64,000 nt of DNA from Natronomonas marina (GTDB taxonomy: Archaea; Halobacteriota; Halobacteria; Halobacteriales; Haloarculaceae), in contig NZ_CP101154.1 in the NCBI RefSeq assembly GCF_024298905.1, forward strand, positions 3,746,932-3,810,931, written 5' to 3'. Below the pieces are notes generated by a model that saw only the letters and a program-made list of their open reading frames with translations, ran no database searches and had not been told where the DNA came from. This document shows positions 7,547-15,032 of this stretch, piece after piece (the stretch's first letter is position 1; each line of letters opens with the position of its first letter). The translations under genes were made by a program, and so were the position numbers.

Positions 7547-9187
7547 TCACCCGCCCGTCCCGGGAACCGAGGGGGCGGCGACCGGCTCTATCGACACCTC
7601 GTCGTGGAAGTCCTGCTCCGTCCGGACGCCGGCACGGTAGCTCCACACCTGCAGGCGGAGGTCCCACTCGTCGTCGTAGCCCGCCGGGAGCGCGACGGTG
7701 AGTTCGCGTCGGGTCTCCTCGGTGTTGCCGACCCGGCGGCCGCCGGCGGCGACCTCGGCGAACGCCTCGCGGTCGGTGCCGACGCGGAACCGCTCGTCGG
7801 CGAGCAGTCGGGCGTCGCTCCAGTCGGCACCGGGGGGTTTCGCCTCGATCGTCGCCCAGTAGGGGTGCGGCTTCGGACCCCAGTTCTTCACGCCGACGGT
7901 GGCGGTCAGCGCACCGGCCTCGACCGTAGCGGCATAGACCTCCCCGGTCGCGTCGACGTGTTCGTAATCGGGGAAGGGCCGGTCGGCTATCCAGCCGCCG
8001 GGGTCGACGTACTGGTCGCGCTGGTGGGGACCCGTGATTCCGCCCGGATCGGCGGCAAAGCCGCCCTCGTAGCTTGCCCACACCTCGTTGCCGACCAGCG
8101 GGACGAGCTGGTAGGCGGTGTCGCCGTCGCCGTCGGGCGCCCACACCTCCGCGCTGCCCGTCTCGTCGGTGTGTAGAAGCGACAGGACGGGGTCGGTCTC
8201 GGCCCCCGCCGAGAACGGCGAGGCGTCGCCGACGTAGTAGCCCTGCAGGAGGAAGCCGTCGCCGTCGTAGCGACTCGAGTTCCGCAGCAGGCTGGCGTGG
8301 GCGCCCCGCTCGACGTACACCTCGGGGTGGGTTCCGTCCGTCGGCGCGGCCGCCCAGCGGCGGAACTCCCCGTAGCCGTGCTGTGCGGCCGCGAACCACT
8401 CGGGGCCGTCCTCGCCGACGAGGACGACGACGCTCTCGAGGTCGGCCTGGTGTTCGAAGAACGAAGCCAGCCCGTGCTTGGGGTCGAAGACGAGAAACGG
8501 CCAGTAGACGACCGCCGTGTAGGTCTCGCCCCGAAACGTCGTCTCGGTGACGCTGGCGTAGATGGTCGGCGGGTACGACTTCTGGTAGGTGGAGTAGGCG
8601 TCGCGCTCCTCGGGGAGGTGGAGGTAGTGGGAGTCGTCCCGTCCCGCGAGGTCGAACACCGTCGGCGGGTCGGCCACCGTCTCGCCGTCGTGGGGGTCGT
8701 CCTCGAGGCGGTCCCGCGGGTAGTCGCCGCCCGGAATCGGCGGATTCCGGGCCGGGTCGTCGGTCCGGCGGAGTTCGGCGTGCTCCAGCATCGCCTCGAT
8801 GCGGGTCGGTCGGTACTCCGTCTCCGGGTGGAAGTGGAACTTCGGCGCGTACCGGTCGATTAGCGCGCTCCGCTCGTCCGCCCGGAAGGCCGCGGTTCGC
8901 CGGCCGTCCTCGAGGACCGCCGAGACGACGTACCGGCCGGGGGCGTCGGGCCGGAGCGACGTCGTCCGGGCCGTCGGGTCGTGGAGTTCGGCGTCGCTGT
9001 CGGGCGGCGACGCCGTCAGTTCCCACGCGACGCCCTCGGGACCCCGGAACGTCACCGGCGACCCGACGACGGTCCGCTCGCGCGACTGTCGAATCGACCC
9101 CGACCCGCCGCCGGCCGCGGCGGCCGGCGCCAGCGCCGCGGCGCCACCTGCGAGCATCGAGAGAACGGTTCGTCGGCGGTGTCCCAT
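7547..9187 (-). CDS. Secreted Vps62-like protein
   Basis: The protein of about 546 residues begins MGHRRRTVLSMLAGGAAALAPAAAAGG, a twin-arginine-like export signal. A short beta domain follows, then a region starting LIDRYAPKFHFHPETEYRPT that resembles the Vps62/DUF946 family (proteins with a 'YAP..hhHP.E.Y.P' opening). The C-terminal part, with VGVKNWGPKPHPYW, looks like another beta-sandwich. I start at the ATG at 9187 because the signal follows at once; the open frame extends upstream to 9316 without a plausible protein. Function is unknown; Vps62-like proteins in bacteria and fungi are poorly characterised. It would act outside the cell. Confidence 0.6.
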   Translation of the reverse strand: MGHRRRTVLSMLAGGAAALAPAAAAGGGSGSIRQSRERTVVGSPVTFRGPEGVAWELTASPPDSDAELHDPTARTTSLRPDAPGRYVVSAVLEDGRRTAAFRADERSALIDRYAPKFHFHPETEYRPTRIEAMLEHAELRRTDDPARNPPIPGGDYPRDRLEDDPHDGETVADPPTVFDLAGRDDSHYLHLPEERDAYSTYQKSYPPTIYASVTETTFRGETYTAVVYWPFLVFDPKHGLASFFEHQADLESVVVLVGEDGPEWFAAAQHGYGEFRRWAAAPTDGTHPEVYVERGAHASLLRNSSRYDGDGFLLQGYYVGDASPFSAGAETDPVLSLLHTDETGSAEVWAPDGDGDTAYQLVPLVGNEVWASYEGGFAADPGGITGPHQRDQYVDPGGWIADRPFPDYEHVDATGEVYAATVEAGALTATVGVKNWGPKPHPYWATIEAKPPGADWSDARLLADERFRVGTDREAFAEVAAGGRRVGNTEETRRELTVALPAGYDDEWDLRLQVWSYRAGVRTEQDFHDEVSIEPVAAPSVPGTGG

Positions 9188-9327
9188 ACCCGCCGGATGT
9201 CGGAGAACGCGAAAGAGCGTTCTGCCGCAGATACGCCCTGGTTTATCAGTCCGGGGGCGGCCGACGCCCGACGGCGGTGGGCGGCAATTATCGCCACCTT
9301 CTTCGTCGGGTGACACGCGGTTCGACC

Positions 9328-9807
9328 ATGGAGGTAGTCGAGAACACCCTCGGTGCCGACCTGGAGGCGTTCCTGGCGCGGCCGCTGTTCGGCCACCTGG
9401 CGACGCACCACCCCGACGGGCCGCGGGAGTCGCCGGTGTGGTACCTCTGGGAGGAGGGCGCGGCCTGGATACTCGGCGACGCCGCGACCGACACGTTCCC
9501 GGCGCGGGTCGAGCGCGAACCGGCCTGCTCGCTGGGCGTGGTCGACTTCGACGCCGAACGGGGCCTCGTCCAGCACGTCGGCGTCCGCGGGCACGGTACC
9601 GTCGAACCGTTCGACCGCGACCGCGCCGAACGACTGCTGGCGCGGTACCTCGGCGCCGACCGGGCCGACTGGGACGGGCGCTTCTCTGAGTACGTCACCA
9701 ACCCGACGGAGACGGCACTCCTGGTCCGCATCGAACCCGACACCGTGGTCGCCCGCGACCAGTCGTACTCGCCGGCACCGGCTCGAAACCGGACGTCGGC
9801 ACCGTAG
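9328..9807 (+). CDS. Pyridoxamine 5'-phosphate oxidase-fold flavoprotein
   Basis: This 159-residue protein opens with LEAFLARPLFGHLATHHPDG followed by PVWYLWEEGA, the split-barrel pattern of the PNPOx-like family that binds FMN, F420 or haem. The middle strand (ACSLGVVDFD) and the loop before VRGHGTVE also fit. Haloarchaeal genomes hold many such small oxidoreductases, few with known substrates. The ATG at 9328 is used because the family starts near this point. It is transcribed divergently from the Vps62-like gene. A role in pyridoxal synthesis should not be assumed. Confidence 0.75.
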   Translation: MEVVENTLGADLEAFLARPLFGHLATHHPDGPRESPVWYLWEEGAAWILGDAATDTFPARVEREPACSLGVVDFDAERGLVQHVGVRGHGTVEPFDRDRAERLLARYLGADRADWDGRFSEYVTNPTETALLVRIEPDTVVARDQSYSPAPARNRTSAP

Positions 9808-10021
9808 ATCCCGGACTTCGGCCGCCGTCGCGGGCGCCGGCGGCCGGAAGGTTTATTCGGGAGCAATCTCGCTAAGGGAAAGCATTTAACGAATCAAGAA
9901 CACGTTCCGGCGGAAGAAGCGAAACGCGCCGTGTCTCGCGCCGGCCGTCGCCGCTCTCCGCCGCCCGACCCCGCCGCCACGCGCCGACCGCGGACACGGT
10001 ACTCGGGTAGATACAGATATC

Positions 10022-11365
10022 ATGACACAAGACGAAAACGAAAGACGGTTCCCGACGGTCGTATCGCTCGGTCTGCTCGCCCTGATGGCGGTCGCGGTCG
10101 CCGGCCTCGTCGCTGCGGGCGGGGCAGCCGCACAGTCCGGCTCCGGCAGTAACTTCGACGTGGCGATCAACGCGACGAACGCCCCGGTGACGGAGAACGA
10201 CACCCTCGAGGTCGAGGTGATAATCGAGAACACCGGCACCGAGACGGACAACCAGCAGATACTCCTCGAGACGGAGGACGGCATCCAGCGGGACTCGACG
10301 ACGATCGCGCTGGACGCCGGCGCGAGGGTCACCCGGAACCTGAGCTGGGACACCGAATCGGGTGACGCCGGCGACTACACGATCAACGTCTCCAGCGAGG
10401 ACGACTTCTCCACCAGGGAGGTGACGGTCAACGACGTCGCGGAGTTCGACGTCGACATCGACTCGACGAACGAGCCGGTCCTGGAGGGGGAGACGCTCAC
10501 CGTCAACGCCACCGTCGAGAACACCGACGACTCGGCCGACACCCAGGACGTGGAGTTGCGACTCGACGGCAGGCTGGTGGACACGACCTCCCTGGGGCTC
10601 GACGGTGACGAGTCCGAATCGGTGACGCTTGAGTGGGAGACCGACGCCGGCGACGCCGGCGACTACGAGGCCAACGTCACGACCGACACCGACCGGGCGA
10701 CGACCAGCGTGGCGGTCAACGCCCCGCCGAGGGCGGCGTTCACCCGCTCGCCGGCGACGCCGAACCTGAACCAGGCGGTCGTCTTCGACGCCAGCGGCTC
10801 CACCGACCGCGACGGTGACATCGTCGAGTACACCTGGCAGATCGACGGCGAGAACGTCTCCGGTTCCGAGACGCTGTCGTACACCTTCACCGACCCCGGC
10901 GATCACGAGGTGCGGCTGTACGTCACCGACGACGACGGCATCACGACGACGACGACGCGGACGGTCTCGGTCAACGCGCCCCCGAGAGCGTCGATTCCGT
11001 CCGTCGACGCGACGGTCGGCGAGGAGGTCGTCGTCGAGGCGAACGTGACCGACGACGGCACCATCTCGCGCTACGAGTGGTACGTCGACGGCGAGTTGGT
11101 GACGACCGACAGGGTCCTCTCGTACACCTTCGACCGGAGCGGAACCCACCAGATTCGGCTCCAGGTGACCGACGACGACGGCGCGACGACCGCCACGACG
11201 AAGGCGATAAGCGTCGCAAGCGACGCGACGGCGACGGCGACCCCGACGGCGACGGCGACCCCGACCGCCACGGCGACGCCGCCGCAGGACCAGCCCGGGT
11301 TCGGTCCCGCCCTCGCGCTGGTGGCGCTCCTCGCGGCCGCGCTCGTGGCCGCGAGGCGACGGTAA
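10022..11365 (+). CDS. PKD/CARDB surface protein with PGF-CTERM anchor
   Basis: This 447-residue exported protein has an N-terminal signal (about residues 14-40), two CARDB-like beta domains (about 45-235), and two PKD-type repeats (about 237-318 and 319-400), each opening with 'APPRA'. A threonine-rich linker of repeated TATATP units follows at about 403-422. The end is PGFGPALALVALLAAALVAARRR, a PGF-CTERM tail recognised by archaeosortase A, which removes it and allows lipid attachment. It is probably a cell-surface adhesion or structural protein. Its 214-base upstream region holds AT-rich stretches (TTTATTC near 9852, GCATTTAACG near 9882) but no other gene. Substrate or partner is not evident. 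Confidence 0.85.
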   Translation: MTQDENERRFPTVVSLGLLALMAVAVAGLVAAGGAAAQSGSGSNFDVAINATNAPVTENDTLEVEVIIENTGTETDNQQILLETEDGIQRDSTTIALDAGARVTRNLSWDTESGDAGDYTINVSSEDDFSTREVTVNDVAEFDVDIDSTNEPVLEGETLTVNATVENTDDSADTQDVELRLDGRLVDTTSLGLDGDESESVTLEWETDAGDAGDYEANVTTDTDRATTSVAVNAPPRAAFTRSPATPNLNQAVVFDASGSTDRDGDIVEYTWQIDGENVSGSETLSYTFTDPGDHEVRLYVTDDDGITTTTTRTVSVNAPPRASIPSVDATVGEEVVVEANVTDDGTISRYEWYVDGELVTTDRVLSYTFDRSGTHQIRLQVTDDDGATTATTKAISVASDATATATPTATATPTATATPPQDQPGFGPALALVALLAAALVAARRR

Positions 11366-11411
11366 CCGCCTCGCTATTCCGACCGGCGACCGAACGCGTG
11401 CGGTTCCTCCG

Positions 11412-11666
11412 TCACACGCCGCCCTCGTAGTCGCCCTCGCCGGTCCGGTTCTCGGCGAAGCCGCCCCGGATGGCGATCCAGCCGATGACCGAGACGAAGA
11501 GGATCGGCGGCAGGAGCAGGAACCCCCACAGCGGGTCCAGCCCCCACTGCAGTATCAGGAGGAGGTTGCCGACGCCCAGCGCGACGAAGGGGAGCACGAC
11601 GAGTGCCGCGGCCTTCCGGCCCTTCCGGAACCCGCCGGCGTCGGTTCGGCTGCCATCGGCGTCCAT
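11412..11666 (-). CDS. Small two-helix membrane protein
   Basis: The 84-residue protein has a basic N-terminus (FRKGRK), two hydrophobic helices (about residues 20-39 and 47-68) and an acidic tail. No catalytic motif is visible. The ATG at 11664-11666 is preceded by an AT-rich intergenic region that could hold its promoter. I do not recognise the family; it is most likely a conserved haloarchaeal membrane protein of unknown role. Confidence 0.65.
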   Translation of the reverse strand: MDADGSRTDAGGFRKGRKAAALVVLPFVALGVGNLLLILQWGLDPLWGFLLLPPILFVSVIGWIAIRGGFAENRTGEGDYEGGV

Positions 11667-11896
11667 ACGCCCACTTCGGTGTGCTGCGGCAAAAGCCGTC
11701 CGTTCCGGAGCTATAGATGAGTTGATGGAAAAATTGATATTATGGCAAAACAAAACGGAATTTAGCGTCGGGCACGAAACCCTTTCGACGCACCCGGCGC
11801 GACATCCCCCCGACCCCGTTTTCGACCGCCGCCGCCGCGGAGCAGACCACCCCGTTCTCGGGGGACCGTCCCGGAGTGCTGCCGGGGGCGATCGCG

Positions 11897-12181
11897 TCAC
11901 TCGCCGAGTAGCGGCGCCTGCTCGCCCGGCAGTTCCGCTTCGTTCCCGCGGAAGTGACTCCGGCGTGCGAGCAGGTAGCCGTCGGCGGGACCGACATCGC
12001 GGGGATGGGCGTCCTGCACCCAGAGGGTCCGACCCTGCGGGCTGGCGGTCCTGGCCCACTCGCGGGCCAGAGGCTTGGAGTCGAAGGACCGGTAGCGACC
12101 GTGCTCGGCGACCCACTCGCCCGCGGCGCGACAGGCGCGTCGAGCGGAGGGCTTGATGGCGACGACGTAGGGGTCGCCCAT
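11897..12181 (-). CDS. Small conserved hypothetical protein
   Basis: The 94-residue protein begins MGDPYVVAIKPSARRACRAAG and contains many basic and aromatic residues but no membrane helix or metal motif. The ATG at 12181 is chosen because upstream codons lack the acidic, compact character of haloarchaeal proteins. It is divergent from the BFN-domain gene with only 60 bases between start codons, so they may share control. I do not recognise a characterised family; function unknown. Confidence 0.6.
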   Translation of the reverse strand: MGDPYVVAIKPSARRACRAAGEWVAEHGRYRSFDSKPLAREWARTASPQGRTLWVQDAHPRDVGPADGYLLARRSHFRGNEAELPGEQAPLLGE

Positions 12182-12241
12182 ACCGGGTGCTGGAGGGGGT
12201 GACGCGAAAAGCTTTGGTGCCGCACACGCCAACTCTAGTCG

Positions 12242-12679
12242 ATGACAAACGAGGCGAGCGTGCACGGCCTCGGGATCAGCGTCGACGACGGGGGCGAGGA
12301 GGGCGCCCCGGTCGTGGTGCTGCAGGCCCGTGGGGAGGCGCTACCGATCTTCATCAGCGCCGACCAGGCGAAGTCGATCTCCCACGCCCTCGAGGACCGG
12401 CCCTTCGAGCGGCCGCTGACCCACGACCTCTTCGTCGAGATGCTGACCGAGTTCGGGGGTGCCATCGACCGCGTCCGCATCGACGGTCTCTCGGAGAACA
12501 CGTTCCTCGCCAAGATCGACGCCGAACGCTACGCCGGCGGCGAACGGAAGGACGTCGTCCTCGACGCTCGCCCCAGCGACGCCATCGCCATCGCGCTTCG
12601 CGTGGACTGTCCGATACTCGTCGCCGACGAGGTGCTCGACGAGGCCGGCCAGCCCCCCGAGGAGTTCGAGGTCGGCTAG
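12242..12679 (+). CDS. Bifunctional nuclease (BFN/DUF151) family protein
   Basis: This 145-residue protein matches the BFN domain: the opening contains VVVLQARGEALPIFISADQAKSI, then LTHDLFVEMLTEFGG and the signature block DVVLDARPSDAIAIALRVDCPI with the conserved DARPSDAIALA-type motif. The family was named after a plant protein with RNase and DNase activity; archaeal members are not well studied. Length is normal. The 3' end overlaps the stop of the convergent SCP2-like gene by four bases. Confidence 0.85.
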   Translation: MTNEASVHGLGISVDDGGEEGAPVVVLQARGEALPIFISADQAKSISHALEDRPFERPLTHDLFVEMLTEFGGAIDRVRIDGLSENTFLAKIDAERYAGGERKDVVLDARPSDAIAIALRVDCPILVADEVLDEAGQPPEEFEVG

Positions 12680-13380
12680 AGGAAACTCAGCGTCCGGATC
12701 GCCTGCCGGTGTGCGAACCGGTGGACCGCGGCCGGGTGCCGAACCGCCTCGTCGACGAGGACGTCCCCTGCGGAGGGCGAGTTCCCCTCGAAGAGGTGGG
12801 TCGTCTCGACCTGGCTGGCGACGTCGCCGAGCAACTGGAACATCGTGGCGTACTGGAGCCAGCCGAGCTGGCTGCCCTCCACGCGGAGATCGCCGGTCAG
12901 GAGCGCCGACGCCGACGGGCGGCCGTCGACGATCTCCCGCCACGTCACGTAACTGCCGCGGATGGTGAAGTCGGCGTCGCGGGTCGCGGGTACCTCCAGC
13001 ACCTCCGCGTCGGCGCAGTCGCCGCCGTCTATCTCCAGGAGGACGTGCAACGCGCCGTCGATGACGTTCGTCTCGATCTGGTCGAGGAGGTTCCGAGCCC
13101 GCTCCGGGAGCCCCGACCGGGCGCGTTCGTCGACCATCGAGGGCAACTCGGCGAGGGAGACCTCCGCCAGGCCGGCCCGCACCTGCTCGGGGAGCCCGTC
13201 CAGAGTCCCCTCCGGGAGGTCGCCGACCGTCGTGGTCTCCAGCGGCAGGTCCGCGATGACGAGGTGAATGGACCCGTCGAAGTCGAAGCCGACGCCGGAC
13301 GAGAGATCGTCCAGGGCGTCGCTCTCGTCGAGCAGCCGGGTGTACTCGTCCAGCCACCCTTCGGAGGGATAGAAGTACAT
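12676..13380 (-). CDS. SCP2 sterol-carrier-like domain protein
   Basis: This 234-residue protein has a C-terminal half resembling the SCP2 fold: ADFTIRGSYVTWREIVDGRPSASALLTGDLRVEGSQLGWLQYATMFQLLGDV, shown here by its pattern of strand, the 'W..I..G..S....L..G.L.V.G' block and a closing helix. The N-terminal half is acidic and less clear. SCP2-like proteins bind hydrophobic ligands such as lipids or acyl-CoA; the ligand is unknown here. A strong TATA box (rc ATTTATATCA at 13411-13420) lies about 35 bases before the ATG, giving a very short leader. Confidence 0.7.
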   Translation of the reverse strand: MYFYPSEGWLDEYTRLLDESDALDDLSSGVGFDFDGSIHLVIADLPLETTTVGDLPEGTLDGLPEQVRAGLAEVSLAELPSMVDERARSGLPERARNLLDQIETNVIDGALHVLLEIDGGDCADAEVLEVPATRDADFTIRGSYVTWREIVDGRPSASALLTGDLRVEGSQLGWLQYATMFQLLGDVASQVETTHLFEGNSPSAGDVLVDEAVRHPAAVHRFAHRQAIRTLSFL

Positions 13381-13410
13381 GCGTGTTGGTAACTACTAAC
13401 GTTCGCCCGA

Positions 13411-13420
13411 TGATATAAAT
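13411..13420 (-). promoter_or_regulatory. TATA box for the SCP2-like gene
   Basis: On the minus strand the sequence reads ATTTATATCA, an excellent archaeal TATA element, 31-40 bases upstream of the ATG at 13380. Transcription should start a few bases before the start codon. Confidence 0.65.
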
Positions 13421-13436
13421 TCGGCGGTGGTGTCCG

Positions 13437-13865
13437 TCACTGTATCGCGTCAGCTGGCTCGAACGGTCGGTTCCTGCCGCGCCACTCCTCGTCGGCGTCG
13501 TCGCGGGTGTCGACGTAGGTCTCCAGCCCGTTGCCCGACGGGTCGTCGAAGTACAGCGCCTTGCTGATGCCGTGGTCGACGGGCGAGACGGCGACGCCGC
13601 GCCCGGAGAGGCGCTCGTGGAGCGCCGAAAGCGCCTCGGGGTCGGCCACCTCGAAGGCGGCGTGGTAGAGGCCGACGCCGTCGGTCGGTCCCTGTGCGTC
13701 CGGGGCAACCTCCTGGAGCGCGACGTCGTGGTGGTGGTCGCCGAACGAGAGGAACGCGTAGCGGCCGTGCCGTTCCGTCACGTCGAGGCCGAGGACCTCG
13801 GTGTAGAATGCGACGCTGTCGTCGATGTCGCGGACCTTCAGGTGGACGTGGCCGAGGTGGGGCAT
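13437..13865 (-). CDS. Glyoxalase/bleomycin-resistance (VOC) family protein
   Basis: The 142-residue protein has two beta-alpha-beta-beta-beta modules of the VOC fold. It starts MPHLGHVHLKVRDIDDSVAFYTEVLG, with a metal-ligand His in the first strand, and the second module contains LYHAAFEV and ends ALYFDDPSGNGLETYVD, where Glu is the usual last metal ligand. Substrates of this superfamily range from methylglyoxal adducts to catechols and cannot be chosen from sequence. It sits alone, with its stop 56 bases upstream of the SCP2-like gene. Confidence 0.85.
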   Translation of the reverse strand: MPHLGHVHLKVRDIDDSVAFYTEVLGLDVTERHGRYAFLSFGDHHHDVALQEVAPDAQGPTDGVGLYHAAFEVADPEALSALHERLSGRGVAVSPVDHGISKALYFDDPSGNGLETYVDTRDDADEEWRGRNRPFEPADAIQ

Positions 13866-13902
13866 GCCGGTGGTACGGTCGCTCCGGACAAAGCCGTTCG
13901 GC

Positions 13903-14430
13903 TCACTCCTCGCCGTACCGCTCGGCGGCCGACTCGAAACCAGCCTCCTCCAGTTCGCGCGAGCGGCGGCCCTCCGCCTCGGCGATGGCCTCGGGGTCCG
14001 GCGAGGCGTCGTCGTCGATCCGCGCCCACGAGTCGTGGATCTTCGCGTGGCACCACCGACAGAGGTAGACCGTTATCTCGTGGGCCACGTCCTTGCGGTC
14101 GTCGTCGCGGTACTCGAGGTGGTGTTCCTCGAGCAGCGGGCGCTCGTCGTCGTGGGCCACCCGCCGCTCCTCGAGACCGCAGCGGACGCACTCGCGGGCG
14201 CGCTGACGGGCCCGGAAGTGCGGGCAGTCGGCCCACTCCCACTCGCCGGAGGGGTCCGCGGCAGGACATCGCAGATCGTCGACCCGTCGCTCGCGGGCGA
14301 ACTCCGGGTCGTGGTGGCCGTGCTCGGCGGCGTACCGGCACCGGCCGTCGTCGGTCAGGTGGTCGCACCGCTCGACGACCTCGTAGGGGTCGTCGACGCC
14401 GACCGAGGTACCCTGCGGCGCCTTCTCCAT
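13903..14430 (-). CDS. HNH-like zinc protein, conserved in haloarchaea
   Basis: This 175-residue protein is rich in Cys and His. Early pairs (ERCDHLTDDGRC and LRCPAAD/ADCPHF) suggest a first metal site. The C-terminal half has CVRCG, then LLEEHHLEYRDD and LCRWCHAKIHD, which together look like an HNH nuclease metal finger (Cys pair, His-His, Cys pair, His). Whether it cuts DNA is unproven. It is divergent from the DUF192 gene, across a short region with a strong inverted repeat. I start at the ATG at 14430, giving MEKAPQG. Confidence 0.65.
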   Translation of the reverse strand: MEKAPQGTSVGVDDPYEVVERCDHLTDDGRCRYAAEHGHHDPEFARERRVDDLRCPAADPSGEWEWADCPHFRARQRARECVRCGLEERRVAHDDERPLLEEHHLEYRDDDRKDVAHEITVYLCRWCHAKIHDSWARIDDDASPDPEAIAEAEGRRSRELEEAGFESAAERYGEE

Positions 14431-14439
14431 ACCCGAGTT

Positions 14440-14497
14440 GGGGCGTCCCCGGGGTTGAATCCTGGGTCGCCCCCGGGTTTTTGTCCCGGGACGCCCC
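14440..14497. promoter_or_regulatory. Inverted repeat in a divergent promoter region
   Basis: GGGGCGTCCC at 14440-14449 is mirrored by GGGACGCCCC at 14488-14497; allowing one bulged C the arms extend to 13 bases. The dyad fills the 77 bases between the divergent HNH-like and DUF192 genes and overlaps the likely TATA elements (rc GATTCAAC near 14453-14460 and GGGTTTTTG near 14475). It may be an operator or a hairpin; neither is proven. Confidence 0.5.
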
Positions 14498-14507
14498 ACT
14501 CGTGGCC

Positions 14508-14858
14508 GTGCGCGTCGTTCACGAGGCCGGCGGCGGCGAGCGAGTCCTGGCCGACGAGGTCGAAGTAGCCGACGGCCTCCTCTCGAAGGGTCTCGGACTG
14601 ATGTTCCGGCGGTCGATTCCGGACGACTACGCGCTGGTGTTCCCGTTCGGCCGGCCGGGGAAGCGGAGCCTGCACATGGTCTGTGTACCGTTCGACATCG
14701 ACGCCGTCTGGCTCCTCGACGGCGAGGTCCGGCGGGTCTCGCGGCTGTCGGCCTGGACCGGGACGGGGCGGGCGCGGGCCGACACCGTCGTCGAGATGCC
14801 CGCCGGGGCGGCCGACGGCGTCGAGACGGGCGACGCCGTCCGAATCGAAGGGCTGTAG
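14508..14858 (+). CDS. DUF192 family protein
   Basis: The 116-residue protein has the DUF192 hallmark GLMFRRSIPDDYALVFPFGRP followed by SLHMVCVPFDIDAVWLLDGEV and a small C-terminal strand region. Family members are small, often secreted or soluble proteins with unknown biochemical activity; in haloarchaea they are common single genes. The GTG at 14508 (MRVVHEAGG) is chosen; GTG at 14502 is two codons longer and possible. It is divergent from the HNH-like gene. Confidence 0.8.
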   Translation: MRVVHEAGGGERVLADEVEVADGLLSKGLGLMFRRSIPDDYALVFPFGRPGKRSLHMVCVPFDIDAVWLLDGEVRRVSRLSAWTGTGRARADTVVEMPAGAADGVETGDAVRIEGL

Positions 14859-14902
14859 CCGCCGCCTCGACGCTCGGGTCGATTCCTGCACCAACCCGCA
14901 GG

Positions 14903-14908
14903 TTAATA
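14903..14908 (+). promoter_or_regulatory. Likely TATA element of the citramalate synthase transcript
   Basis: TTAATA lies 31-36 bases before the ATG of a short open frame at 14939 and about 125 bases before the GTG of the citramalate synthase gene. Transcription from it would give a leader of roughly 100 bases. Confidence 0.4.
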
Positions 14909-14938
14909 CGGGACGCCGTCCTCGTGGGGAGTACAACC

Positions 14939-15022
14939 ATGCCGAACCCCAACACGGCAGAGGATAGAGTAAGTCGCCGCGAGGCGGCTGGTCGAGAAAT
15001 CCGACCGCTCGCCTACCACTGA
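14939..15022 (+). CDS. Short upstream ORF (27 codons) before citramalate synthase
   Basis: ATG at 14939 opens a 27-residue frame ending TGA at 15020-15022, ten bases before the enzyme's GTG start and in a different frame. The peptide starts MPNPNTAEDRVSRREAAG and ends PLAYH. A TATA element sits about 33 bases upstream, so the ATG may be at or near the transcript's 5' end. It has no run of Ile, Leu or Thr codons, so a classical attenuation peptide is not obvious. It may be a regulatory upstream ORF or simply chance. Confidence 0.35.
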   Translation: MPNPNTAEDRVSRREAAGREIRPLAYH

Positions 15023-15032
15023 GGATTCTCCC

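Noticed and set aside
11221-11284. Tandem repeat in DNA (GCGACGGCGACCCC units)
   Set aside because: It is the coding sequence of the Thr-rich linker (TATATP repeats) of the PGF-CTERM protein, not a CRISPR or a mobile repeat.
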